Shown here: positions 1 through 9,678 of the stretch, one piece after another | How the letters are laid out: every line of letters begins with the position of its first letter | Numbering within the stretch: position 1 is the first letter of the stretch | Assembly (NCBI GenBank): GCA_029948255.1 | Contig: JALIZF010001816.1 | Span: forward strand, 496,001 to 560,000 | DNA: 64,000 nucleotides | Direction of reading: 5' to 3' | Source of the DNA: Telmatactis stephensoni | Lineage: Eukaryota; Cnidaria; Anthozoa; Actiniaria; Isophelliidae | Notes under the pieces: model-generated | What the model saw: only the letters and a program-made list of their open reading frames with translations | What the model was told of the DNA's origin: nothing | The model's database searches: none | Position numbers and translations under genes: made by a program

Positions 1-164
1 CTGGGCTTCATACCCAAGATATAAGAACGCGTTATTTAATTAAATACCGTGCATGTGGTTTCGAAAATGTGATCTATAAAAAAATGATATTCGTCAAATA
101 CAATATTTTTTCATTTCATGTGCACAATAATATAAGCACGTCTAATAAGTTCGATATTTTTTTT

Positions 165-430
165 CATTGGGTTTAATTGCAATACATATATTTTATAAAT
201 CCACCAGAGAATGTTTGTTTAAAATATTTTTATTGAAGGAATAAATAAGTTTGAAATAACAAAAATTTAAAAAAATATATAATTTACAAACATTTTGGTT
301 TTTTTTTTTTTCATTGGGCTTATTTGCAATACATATATTTTATAAATCAAGCAGAGAATGTTGGTTTAAAATATTTTTATTGAAGGAATAAAAACAAAAA
401 TTTAAAAATGTATAATTTAAGAAAATGTAT
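165..430. repeat. Two tandem copies of a ~147-bp 3'-flank unit
   Basis: A block starting with the motif cattggg at 165 recurs at 312 with few changes, including the stretch around tgcaatacatatattttata. Each copy carries TTTATT (229-234 and 376-381), which is AATAAA on the minus strand. The duplication lies directly 3' of the minus-strand zinc-finger gene, so that gene has two successive candidate polyadenylation sites. Confidence 0.75.
376..381 (-). terminator. Poly(A) signal AATAAA for the GRF zinc-finger gene
   Basis: TTTATT on the plus strand reads AATAAA on the minus strand, about 60 bases past the stop codon at 441. A second copy in the duplicated unit lies at 229-234. This is a normal distance for a short 3' UTR. 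Confidence 0.55.
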
Positions 431-440
431 CATCATGAAG

Positions 441-950
441 TTACACAAGTTTTTGCTTTTTTCGTGACAGTTTGGGTTTAGAGTATTTCACGGTTTCTTC
501 TTCTTCTTCTTCTTCTTCTTCATCACGGCACTTTCGTTTGGATTTTTTCGACTGTTCTGGATCATCATATTCATCAAACCATTTAAAGTATGAACAAGGA
601 ATATCAGGCACTTTGACATTACAAGAAAAATATAGCCTTTCGTTGTTTCTAAAGGAAGAACTTATACCAAGTCTGGCAAAGAGTTGATGTTCACACTTTG
701 GAATGTGTTTTCTTTCGATGACGATGTCGTCTAGTTTTTCTTGAAGTAAACAAAGTTCGTCTCGCTTCAATCTCATGTTACATCCCAGGTCAAGTTTATG
801 AAGAGCTTGATCTTTTTCGGGACTGGCTTTCATCTTCAACACCTCTCTCATTTTCTTGAAATCTACTACTTGGCCACACGTAAAAATAGATTCACCATTT
901 TTACACTGAAAAGATTTGGCTTTTTCTCCACAGAAACAAACAAACTCCAT
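441..950 (-). CDS. GRF-type zinc-finger protein, 169 aa, nuclear-like tail
   Basis: The single ORF encodes 169 residues. Residues 84-128 match the zf-GRF pattern: C86-x-H88, then 21 residues to C110, then C119 followed directly by SYFKW, the family's terminal (G)FFKW signature. The N-terminus repeats half of this motif (C5-x-C7-G, C16, C25). Residues 136-169 are highly charged: KKSKRK, a run of glutamates encoded by a TTC microsatellite, then SRKKQKLV, which could be a nuclear localisation signal. GRF fingers are known to bind single-stranded nucleic acid in topoisomerase III alpha, NEIL3, APE2 and related proteins, but no catalytic domain is visible here, so the specific role is unknown. The start is the first ATG in a well-bounded ORF. 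The gene is divergently oriented to the ROCO gene that starts 573 bp away, across a pyrimidine-rich minisatellite. It may be a standalone small gene or one exon of a larger gene. Confidence 0.6.
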   Translation of the reverse strand: MEFVCFCGEKAKSFQCKNGESIFTCGQVVDFKKMREVLKMKASPEKDQALHKLDLGCNMRLKRDELCLLQEKLDDIVIERKHIPKCEHQLFARLGISSSFRNNERLYFSCNVKVPDIPCSYFKWFDEYDDPEQSKKSKRKCRDEEEEEEEEETVKYSKPKLSRKKQKLV

Positions 951-999
951 ACTGCTTCAGTTGATTTCTAACCCAATTCTCAATGTCGTGTTTTATATT

Positions 1000-1412
1000 T
1001 ACTTCTCCTCTCCCCTCCTCGTCCCTTCCCTTCTCTCTCCTCCTCTCTCCTCATCCCCCCTCCTCTTTCTATACTCCTCCCTCCTCCTCCCCCCTCCTCT
1101 AACTATACTCTCCCCCTCCTCCCCCCTCCTCTAACTATACTCCTCGTCCTCCTCCCCCCTCCTCTAACTGTACTCCTCCCTCCTCCTCCCCCCTCCTCTT
1201 TCTATACTCCTCCCCTCCTCCCTCCTCCTCTTTCTATACTCCTCCCCTCCTCCTCACTCCTCTAACTATACTCCTCCCTCCTCCTCCCCACTCCTCCCCC
1301 CTCCTCTTTCTATACTCCTCCCTCCTCCTCCCCCCTCCTCTTTCTATACTCCTCCCTCCTCCTCCCCCCTCCTCTTTCTATACTCCTCCTCCCCTCCTCA
1401 CTCCTCTAACCT
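1000..1412. repeat. Pyrimidine-rich minisatellite (~36-bp units) between divergent genes
   Basis: About 410 bp are almost purely C and T on the plus strand. They are built from degenerate repeats of the type ctcctcccccctcctct followed by ttctatactc or aactatactc. The stretch fills the space between the GRF zinc-finger start and the first ROCO gene. Homopurine-homopyrimidine tracts of this kind can form triplex DNA and often occur at promoters. No coding potential is credible here. Confidence 0.85.
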
Positions 1413-1447
1413 TCCATAAGGTTAATTCCATCCCTTATATACTACTT

Positions 1448-1522
1448 TTGTATGTGATTTTACACCTTTTTGTTTTCAGAAGTTCTATGTACTGGTCTGC
1501 GTAGACGGGAATTCAATCAAAG
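1448..1522 (+). promoter_or_regulatory. 3' splice site and 5' UTR exon of ROCO copy 1
   Basis: The sequence ttgttttcag (AG at 1478-1479) is a good polypyrimidine tract and acceptor. It is followed by a 43-base leader ending in AAAG before ATGG, an A at -3 and G at +4. The same acceptor and leader precede the other two copies (AG at 34986-34987 and 47778-47779), so the ROCO message probably has an upstream non-coding exon. Homology to the other copies begins only about 30 bases before this acceptor. Confidence 0.65.
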
Positions 1523-4500
1523 ATGGTTGATCAAATGACATCTTTACGAAATACAAGTATTTTGGAATTCGTTTTAGATGGTCCACCTGGTGTCGGAAAA
1601 TCTTCCTTCCTACGTCATTTTAGGCGGTCTGCTTTAACTTATATGATAGCGTCTGGAATGTTTGTTCAAGGACCTTGCTTTGACTTTGGTGGAAGGCAAG
1701 TCGAAACTCGTTTCAACGAATTAAACGAACTCAATTTGAACCTAGATTTGAGCAGAAGTGGAAGACGTTTTTGGAATTCCGCGAACGTCATCATTGAGAT
1801 GTTTGCAATAAACGAGCCAAGAACTCTAGAAGAAGTGATTCATCACAGGATTCCTTATCTTCACCAAAGATACCCAAAGAAGCCGATCCTTTTGGTCGGA
1901 AACAAGAATGACCTCAGGCAAGACACCTCAAAACAGCCTCTTCTCTTTCCATTGGAATGTGGACAGTGTCTTGCTGATATCTGTGGCGTGAAAAGGTATG
2001 TTGAATGTTCTGCAAAGTCGAAACAAGATGCTCATGAGGTCTTAGAGGAAGCAATACACATTGCTTTTAATAGGCGTTGTTTAACTGGAATCTTTCATGA
2101 TGATTTAAGAAGTTTACTAGTCGCTACCATACCCATGAACGACGAATGGAGAGCAATAATGGTTAAAGTAGATCCAGAAAGTCATCACAGTAAACTGGAC
2201 CCAATGCTAAAAGATCATCTAAACTTTCTGGACGCATATTTGTGTGATATTGTATCAAAATCGAAATCTTTCCTCTTGGAAAGTTTTAGTTCCTGCAGAG
2301 CTCTAGAAATTGACACAGCATATTTAGCAAGCGGGTTTCTTGATGCCGAAGACACCACTCTCAGTTACGCGAGGGCAAATTGTTCATGGTGGTGTATCGG
2401 TGAGTTAAAGTATCAAACTTGTGATGATCTTCGAGATTTGAAATTGGAATGCATGAATAGTGCAGTTTCTCTGCGCTTTGTAAAGCAAGACTGCACTTCA
2501 ATCACAGAGTTCATTCTTTCTCAGACACCGGCAATTACCGTCGAAAGTTTGGTTATCATCAATTGCACTGGAACGCTGTCTTTCAGATTTCTGTCTAGAA
2601 TAGAAGATTTAGAATGTTTGGTAATTATCAATACCAGGGCTGATTTTTCTAGTCTTAACTTTCCGCCAAAAATTCGTGACAGCCTAAATTCCCTTGTTCT
2701 GAATCGGTGCACAACAAGAAATGAACCTGCAGAAGTCCCTTCTGTTATAGGAAGCCTAAGAAACTTAACAGTTCTGGATGTTGCTTGTAACTACTTCTCA
2801 AAACTTCCAGAGACGCTTGGTGGCCTTGACGAACTTTGTACTCTAAATGTTGATCGCGAGAGTTTGGTTTTTCCACCATCGACAGTGACCAAAAAGTTAA
2901 CCCAAGACATCATTAAGTATCTCAAAGCCGTTCTGGAAGAGCCGGTCGACAATCAAGAAGCTAAAGTGATGGTGGTAGGGCAAGAAGGTGTTGGCAAAAG
3001 TACGCTTGTCAAGAGTTTAAAGCGTAGCTTCTGGTTAACGAATACTACTCCACCAAATAAGACGGACGGCGTAGAGATTTCAGTTCTAAAGCTGAAAAAC
3101 ACTGACTGCAAAGTGTTTGACCTTGCTGGTGATGTTGAATATCTCAACACACATTGTCTTTTTCTCTCTCGTAACAATCTAAATTTAGTCATATTTAATT
3201 TGAGTCAACTTGTAGTTAGCCAAAAAAATCGTTCCGTTGACCAATTCTGCAGACTTGAGCTTTGGCTTCAAACAATTGCTTGCCACGAGTTGCAATCTTA
3301 TGCGATCATCGTTGGAACCCACGCTGATCACAGCATGCTAAGCTTAGAAATGCGTCAGCAAATTCGCACCTCGTTGGGAAAAGTGCTCGGTAAATACCTT
3401 CCACTTCATGTTAGTTCTTTTTGCGAAGATTGTTTGCTGTGTAGTCCAGACAAGTTCTCTGATGACTCCCAAGTCCCAGTTATTTCAAGGGATACCACTT
3501 CTGATTCTAATTGCGTCAGTCCTCATATCCTTGGTTACTTCGAAGTAAGTGGCATTACAAACAAGAATATAAACAACCTTAAACGTAAAGTGGAATCTTC
3601 TCTCCGAGCTATCAAGAAGTCAAGTGGAACAGAAACGATTCCTAGAAAGTGGCTAATGGTTCGTGAATCTGTTGGAAAAATGCTATCAGAAGTCAAGGAT
3701 TTAGCAAATCAGCCCCTGTTGACGTTGTCTCGTTTTCAACAACTTGCTTATGAAGTAGCGTTGACTTCCCAACAGTCAATTGTAGCTATGCTGCGATTTT
3801 TTCATGCACAAGGTGATTTTCTTTGGTACGAGGACATACCTGAAATGAAAGACGTCGTTATTTTGGATCCTCAGTGGCTGTCCGACCAGCTTCGTACACT
3901 CATCTCTCATCGATCGAGTGTGGACACCATTTGTGATGGTGTGTTGCATCACTCAGCGCTACCTGAGATCTGGGTTGATATGTCTGCGGAAAACCACTCC
4001 AGACTTATTAATCTGTTTCTAAATGTGGGATTGTGTTTTCAGATCGCGAAGGAGAAATACCTATTCCCCTGCAAGCTCCCTGTTGGATGGCCAGATCAAG
4101 GAATGTGGCCACCATTATTCAAGCAGAATGAGCGCCAAACCAGTCTTTTGTTTTTATTCAGCTTTATGCCACCGTCGTTCTTTCCCGATTTGATAGTTGC
4201 AATCAACAAGAAGCAGGAGTACTTTCCCTCCAACGTCCAACCTCTTTACTACCGCTTTAATGTGGTGTATATTACTAAAGAAGAATGTACATGTCCATAT
4301 CACGAGGAGGCCGAATCTGAAGTAGCTAATGTTGAAAGCAGCTGCAAAAGTGACCAGAAAGAGTCGTCGTTCCACAGAATCCATTTTGATTTGATGCCCA
4401 ATGACAATTCCTTGAAGGTGAGCATACGAGGTCCCAATCCTTGTTGTATGGTCGCCAATATCAAATGTCTTATCAGAGACGTGAAATCTCGTCGTTATCC

Positions 4501-5299
4501 AGGCATCGTGTTCAGTGAACAACTTGTGTGTCCCGAGTGTGAGCTGAGGAAAGTTCACAACCCATCAACTTTCGAATTTGAGGATTCTCACGAAGGATTC
4601 TGTCCCAAGGGGCACAAGATTGGAAGCCTGAGAGATATTTTAGCTGGAAACTTTAGCCTCTCTGATATGGTTGTTTCGGTCGTAGGACAAACTGGACGGA
4701 TCATTGGAGAAACCCTGGAAGACCATTTGTGTCCAAAACTTTTTGCTGTACTTCCTATCAATTTGGACAGCCTGTCTTTACTGGATCGTTTTGTTTACTC
4801 TTACCTCAGAGATGGATATGCCGTCCATCTGCTGTGTGAATGTCCCGGCGAGTGGCACTTCGTGGCTTCTCCTGGATTTCGAGTCGGGAAACCCAAAGAG
4901 TTCTTTGACAAATACGGCAGTCGAATATGTAAGGTTTTGAGTGTCATTTCAGCTCTTAGAACACCTTTCAATATTGCATCTGCCGTCGAACCGCATTGCA
5001 ATGCTGGAGTAACAGTGACAACAGCAGCAGAGAACGCTCGCAAAGAACTTCAGGCTGTTCTCGAGAACTACCTTGACAAGTACCCTCACCTGAAGACATC
5101 TCTTGGCTCACCCAACAAGGATCTGAAAGATTTGAAATCATCGCGTGGCCTTCAACGAAGTGAACTTTCTCGATTCTTAGAGGTTAAAGCACCGGGGCGT
5201 GATTTTGGTCCTTTGGTTTGTACCTATGTGGAGAGGTTCAGCGAATGGCTGTGGTTATGCGAAGAACACAATCAAAAGTATGCGATTGTTGAACGATAA
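1523..5299 (+). CDS. ROCO protein with N-terminal Rho-like GTPase, LRR, Roc-COR (copy 1)
   Basis: This 1,258-residue protein is encoded by one uninterrupted exon. Domains in order: a Rho-like GTPase at about 12-185, with P-loop GPPGVGKS (20-27), G4 motif NKND (127-130) and G5 motif ECSAK (161-165); a linker; leucine-rich repeats at about 340-460; a Roc GTPase at about 480-695, with P-loop GQEGVGKS (486-493), DLAG (533-536) and THAD (599-602); a COR region at about 700-930; and a C-terminal region with C1003-x2-C1006 ... C1027-x3-H1031, a possible zinc site. Known ROCO proteins (LRRK, DAPK1, MFHAS1) are cytoplasmic Roc-COR signalling GTPases; the extra N-terminal GTPase is unusual. The first GTPase lacks a recognisable DTAGQ switch II motif. 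The start is favoured by a strong Kozak context and by conservation in copy 2; M5 is an alternative. It is the most upstream of three paralogues and shares its upstream region with the divergent zinc-finger gene. Confidence 0.9.
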   Translation: MVDQMTSLRNTSILEFVLDGPPGVGKSSFLRHFRRSALTYMIASGMFVQGPCFDFGGRQVETRFNELNELNLNLDLSRSGRRFWNSANVIIEMFAINEPRTLEEVIHHRIPYLHQRYPKKPILLVGNKNDLRQDTSKQPLLFPLECGQCLADICGVKRYVECSAKSKQDAHEVLEEAIHIAFNRRCLTGIFHDDLRSLLVATIPMNDEWRAIMVKVDPESHHSKLDPMLKDHLNFLDAYLCDIVSKSKSFLLESFSSCRALEIDTAYLASGFLDAEDTTLSYARANCSWWCIGELKYQTCDDLRDLKLECMNSAVSLRFVKQDCTSITEFILSQTPAITVESLVIINCTGTLSFRFLSRIEDLECLVIINTRADFSSLNFPPKIRDSLNSLVLNRCTTRNEPAEVPSVIGSLRNLTVLDVACNYFSKLPETLGGLDELCTLNVDRESLVFPPSTVTKKLTQDIIKYLKAVLEEPVDNQEAKVMVVGQEGVGKSTLVKSLKRSFWLTNTTPPNKTDGVEISVLKLKNTDCKVFDLAGDVEYLNTHCLFLSRNNLNLVIFNLSQLVVSQKNRSVDQFCRLELWLQTIACHELQSYAIIVGTHADHSMLSLEMRQQIRTSLGKVLGKYLPLHVSSFCEDCLLCSPDKFSDDSQVPVISRDTTSDSNCVSPHILGYFEVSGITNKNINNLKRKVESSLRAIKKSSGTETIPRKWLMVRESVGKMLSEVKDLANQPLLTLSRFQQLAYEVALTSQQSIVAMLRFFHAQGDFLWYEDIPEMKDVVILDPQWLSDQLRTLISHRSSVDTICDGVLHHSALPEIWVDMSAENHSRLINLFLNVGLCFQIAKEKYLFPCKLPVGWPDQGMWPPLFKQNERQTSLLFLFSFMPPSFFPDLIVAINKKQEYFPSNVQPLYYRFNVVYITKEECTCPYHEEAESEVANVESSCKSDQKESSFHRIHFDLMPNDNSLKVSIRGPNPCCMVANIKCLIRDVKSRRYPGIVFSEQLVCPECELRKVHNPSTFEFEDSHEGFCPKGHKIGSLRDILAGNFSLSDMVVSVVGQTGRIIGETLEDHLCPKLFAVLPINLDSLSLLDRFVYSYLRDGYAVHLLCECPGEWHFVASPGFRVGKPKEFFDKYGSRICKVLSVISALRTPFNIASAVEPHCNAGVTVTTAAENARKELQAVLENYLDKYPHLKTSLGSPNKDLKDLKSSRGLQRSELSRFLEVKAPGRDFGPLVCTYVERFSEWLWLCEEHNQKYAIVER

Positions 5300-5719
5300 A
5301 CATTTGATAACGAGAATATTGATAAACACTTAGTTTATTGGTCACTTTAAATGCAAATTAAACTGTTTTCCTGTTACAAATTGTAGGTACTTGTAGAAAC
5401 ACTATAACATTTATAATCAAATTTAAACATTTAAGGAGACTTGATCTGTAACGGCTTATTCAAGAATTTTCTGACTTACAAAAACACCTGTTTTCCTAGA
5501 TTTGTGGAAAGAACAAGGGACAAAAAAATACGTGTGATAAAATACAGAACTTTTGTCTATAGAATGAAGAATGACTGTAACCATATCATAGACTGTACAT
5601 AATATCAAAGTGATCATTAGCAATTGTAGTTTTATGCGAGTTCAGTGAACCCCGTTAATCCGGTACCTACTGTACGTTCTGGGTGTATGAAGAGTAGATT
5701 GCACTATGCACTGGATAGG

Positions 5720-6019
5720 TACACCTATTTCAAATAAGGTTGTCAGATGAGATGCCTAGGCCGAAAAGGAGTATGGGTAGTTTCAATACCGCACTCAATT
5801 TTCGGTTTTGGACTTAATTGACCAATTTAACACAGGAGCCCATTACTGTTTAACAACAACAATTCAAGCTCTTTGTTGTATAAGATAGAAGCAAGATAGT
5901 CGTGAATTGTCGTGTTGATATACATAGGCCTTTTCTATGTTGAGTAATTTCTACCCATACTCCCTTTCGGGCGAGTTGCGTAAGCATTAGACCTTTCACT
6001 GTTTGTTGAAATAGGTGTA
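5720..6019. mobile_element. TA-target MITE, TACACCTATTTC family (copy a)
   Basis: The ends are TACACCTATTTC and GAAATAGGTGTA, and there is a subterminal inverted pair (gaaaaggagtatgggtag with ctacccatactccctttc). It is flanked by TA, as expected of Tc1/mariner-type MITEs. The equivalent element sits at the same place in units 2 and 3 (39179-39449, 50726-50999), so it predates the duplication. Confidence 0.75.
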
Positions 6020-6851
6020 TATATTTATCCATTGGATAAGTTCTTTGGATAACACCATTATTTTATTCACTGGAGAAAGATTTGTTAAACGGCCGAAATT
6101 AAACTCTTTATGCATTCAGACCAAGACTTGTAACGCACATTAACTACAAGTCAAGTCTAATTTTTATAGATTTTGCACCGCTGCACGCTTTGTAAGTGAG
6201 GCACAGGCTATTAAATCTACAAAAATACTGACTGCTAGTATACACTGCGAGCAGATGTATTTTTTTAATCCCTTCTTGGAACAAGGGGAAAAGTAACTCA
6301 TACTAGATGTAACTATGTTTTTTTCGACAAAAACCTGTTTGAAATCCAGTTTTCGGAATATCCCAAGTAATGCATTTCGGCCATGCATAACAGCAATGGT
6401 TCAAGAATTTGGCGCAAAAACGGATGACGTTCAGATACGTTATCTTCATGCATGCTCATTCCAAAAATATCGCAAGGCCGGTAGAATTGTTTCCCCTTGC
6501 TTGCTAGGCAATGCTGTGTATCAGTGTAATCGATCTGCTTGCAAGGTAGTTGGTTAGTAGTGCACTTTCAATAATGTTGACACCTTTTAGTTGCGTTTAT
6601 CAGCCTTTGTTTCATCCAACCGACAAAGGTTTCAATTCTTTTTACTTTTTATTTGTTTCTAATGTCCCATAGCAGGAACAGATGAAAGTAAGTGAAGAGT
6701 ACAAGAGATATAGACACAATAAGAATGATAATAAAGTACTTCATTTAATGTCAATATCTTGTAATAAAAGAAACCTAAGACTTTATATCGCATCATAGTA
6801 ATATCAAAGTGATGATTATAAATTGCTGTGTATGTAAAGGATAGCGTAAAG

Positions 6852-7024
6852 TACAGCGGAACTCCATTAATGTGGTCACCTACGGGCCAAAAATGGCTGA
6901 CCGTAATAAAGGAGTGTCCGTATTGACGAGGTTTAGAGTGTGTACTCTACTTGCCAGGCCAAAATGAGGTGGTCGTAATTTAGAGATTGCCGAGGTGACC
7001 GTACGTAAGCAGAGTTCCACTGTA
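6852..7024. mobile_element. TA-target MITE, TACAGCGGAACTCC family
   Basis: This 173-bp element starts TACAGCGGAACTCC and ends GAGTTCCACTGTA, with short imperfect TIRs and TA flanks, again a mariner-like MITE. A second copy is at 51801-51982. In unit 2 only its first ~20 bases survive (40306-40325), where the unit is replaced by unrelated sequence. Confidence 0.7.
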
Positions 7025-7145
7025 TAATGAATATCAGAATAAAGACATGTCAAGCTGATAGTAGAGTACTCGCATTATATCCGTGAAATAAAAAACGGTT
7101 GATCAATAAACCTATTCCACTCTTCACAACGGTTTCCCAATTTAA

Positions 7146-7287
7146 CGTGACAAACCTCTAGAGGATTCATTTTCTTTAATTTGTTTTTACTCTTTAAAAA
7201 CATCGTGAGTATGCCAAAGGAATAACGATGATAATCCGACGAGTTTCAAAACAAAAGCAATTCAAATTCCTGGGGAGGTTTGTCACG
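7146..7287. mobile_element. Small TIR element, CGTGACAAACCTC ends
   Basis: CGTGACAAACCTC at 7146-7158 is inverted as GAGGTTTGTCACG at 7275-7287. The same pair, slightly decayed, occurs in unit 3 near 52105-52250. It could be a short MITE or a conserved hairpin. No clear target duplication was seen. Confidence 0.4.
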
Positions 7288-7677
7288 CTATTGAATTATG
7301 AAAATATTGTTACACGATGGATTAGGTCCATTGCTGACAACTCTAACCATCCGACCTTGATACCATTTTTCTAACTGCATATCCAGTTAGCAACTGTGTT
7401 AGGGATGCGTGCAGTCTAGCATAGTAATAAAATTAATTAAGTTCCTCAGCTATTAAGATGTATAACAATGTTGTAAATGTTGAGACTAGACGAAATTACG
7501 TAAAAATTAAAATAGATCACAAAAAAATTTAAATGAAATGGATGACAATTTTTGTCAAAAGATCAATACCCTGGGCGACAGAGTTTGGGCTTAAGTTACG
7601 CCGTTTCGTTAATAATTAGATAGAGACTTAATTTGATGTTTACGGTAAACTTTAGCCGTATGTCCTCAGACCATCAG

Positions 7678-7752
7678 TAATATTCTGTCGCTCGTTTCTC
7701 GCTAAGTAATAAGTAATTTTTCTGGTAGCGAGAAACGAGCGACAAAATATTA
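7678..7752. repeat. Perfect-arm hairpin (27-bp arms, ~20-bp loop)
   Basis: The left arm taatattctgtcgctcgt... and the right arm ...acgagcgacaaaatatta pair over about 27 bases. The loop is about 20 bases. The hairpin is conserved in unit 3 (about 52651-52727). It is probably a tiny foldback MITE. Confidence 0.65.
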
Positions 7753-8399
7753 CCTGGGTTGCCGAGGATGTTTTTGGACTTTTTGCACTTAAGTGAAGAT
7801 ATTTGTAATCTATGTGGTTGAAAGCTTTGTTCTTTATTTGCTTGTTGGATTAATTTAAGGATTAGAGGAAAATATAAAATCGAAATCAAAGTCAAATTTT
7901 GCCTTTTGTTATTAGTGGTTTGCCATAAACTTCAATCGCAAGTTGTTAAAGAAATTGTTAACGAAACAGGAAACGGGAGCCAAATCTCTGGCAGCCAAGA
8001 AGCAATTTTGGTTAAATTTCAAAACACCATATCGTCTTTGGACATATGGGACTCAAACAGCAAGGCACTTTTCTTACTCATTCTCAGATTCCCCCTTTGT
8101 ATAACGTACTATATGTTGTTGTCACCTCAAAACAATGGCTACTGTATGGACAAACTTTTCAATCATATGCATCGATGAAAAAAGAGGGAAGAAGTGGACT
8201 AACAAAGTTTTTAATCGTTAGTAATGATGGTATTTAGCTGAAAGCATTTTCTTCACAAAATTGAAAATCGTGACTGCCTGGATTGATTGTCTATGATGGT
8301 GAGGTATATCATATACATGGTGCACTACATTTTCGCTACTGATCTTAAACTACTGTCGCTTGTTTCTTGGGCTCATTCTAAGGTTTAGTATCCTCTGGA

Positions 8400-8840
8400 G
8401 GTGCGTTGTTGTCATTGAGCTGGTCAGGTTGTACATCAAAGAACCTGTCAGAACAAAAGAAATAAAAACACTAGCTTGTCAATAGGTTCTAGAGAGGAAT
8501 GAGGGAAGGCGGAAAACACAATATCACTCGGAACCTGTTATTAGTGCAGATATATAATAAAAGAACGAAAGAAATAAGAACACTAGCTTGTGGACAGGAG
8601 TTGGAGAGGGATGAGGGAGGGGAGGCGGAACACAATATCAATACGAATCTGTCAATGATGATGAAACAACGAAAGAAATAAGAACAGTAGCTTGTGGACA
8701 TACTTGGAGAGATCTGGAGAGGGGTGAGGGAGGAGGGAACACGAATCAATCCGAATCTGTCAATGATAATGAAACAACAAAAGCAATAACAACACTAGCT
8801 TGTGGACAGGATCCGGAGAGTGTGGCAGGGAGGGGAACAC
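8400..8840. repeat. ~105-bp tandem repeat, unit 1
   Basis: Units contain aacacaatatca, gaatctgtcaatgat, aagaaataagaacactagc and ttgtggacaggat, then a GA-rich stretch. About four diverged units are present. The same array sits at 43690-44020 in unit 2 and 53400-53780 in unit 3. Confidence 0.7.
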
Positions 8841-9330
8841 TGAACTAAAACAATAATCCTAACGCTTTTAAAAGTGCACATGTATGTCGTTGTTTTCCCT
8901 AGCCCTTAGCCGGCACCGATACCTTGGGCTACGGACAAATGTTTGATCATCGCCTGAAGTGTAGTTTACAACGAAACTTAGGCTAAAAGGCGTGTCTCTC
9001 CTGTTAAGTACCGTAACTAGATTGGATTTAATTTGTAAAAGACGACAACCCTTAGGAAAAAAGTTGTCATGATTGAATGTATTGTTTATCGTCGTCGGTT
9101 GTTGTTCTTTGTGTTAAATTACAGTGCGCAGATTAATGAGGGTATAAATGTTATTAGCGGTGACCCGGTAGTTTACATAATGACCCTCAAATAAGAATCC
9201 CAACTGGCAAGGAGGCGAACAATTGAATAAATTGTGCAGTAAAATTTCAAAAAAAGTCAAAGTGTGCTTGTACATTTTTCTACATTTTGGAGACTAGTTC
9301 AGTTTTGAGAATTTTATGAGTTTCATGTGT

Positions 9331-9678
9331 TACGCGACACTTTTCTATGCGTTTCATATGTTCAGTAATTTTGTAGTTTATTAATAATAACTTTGGCAAG
9401 GGACTTTTTGTGACGTAGATTTCTTATGACAATTTTGTTATGGCTAGTCGTTCGACCTACTAGCAGGGGCAGGACCAACGACACAAATGTGCTAGCCTAG
9501 GCAAGGTTACCCAAAATTTTATATTTCATCCCAGTTCAGTCTAGATTTGTAGATTATTCGGAATAGTCCCAAGCCTTTACCAAATGAATTTGTAGGTTAA
9601 GTTGAGTACGCTAATGTGTGAAAGAATCGTATACGGTACTCCAGTTTGTACATTATGACGCAGTTATAGGGTGTAATT
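9331..9678. other. Unannotated spacer at the start of the unit-1 insertion
   Basis: Homology with units 2 and 3 ends near 9330 (in gtttcatg) and resumes near 15690 (at cagacgttttt). This first part of the inserted block holds no ORF, repeat or RNA signature that I can support. Confidence 0.5.

Larger units (their letters stand above)
5300..9330. repeat. 3' flank cassette of ROCO unit 1 (segmental duplication)
   Basis: The whole stretch is alignable by eye with 38781-44090 and 50357-54510, apart from insertions, so it moved with the ROCO gene as one duplicated unit. It contains no convincing gene. Individual MITEs, a hairpin and a tandem repeat inside it are listed separately. A possible ATTAAA poly(A) signal lies at 5357-5362, 58 bases after the stop, but it is not kept in copy 2. 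Confidence 0.75.

Noticed and set aside
1000..1412. Serine/leucine/proline-rich ORF across the pyrimidine tract
   Set aside because: Low-complexity translation of a minisatellite.
4154..4558. Antisense ORFs inside the ROCO genes (also 37644-38048 and 49112-49609)
   Set aside because: They are shadow frames that persist only because the sense coding sequence is conserved.
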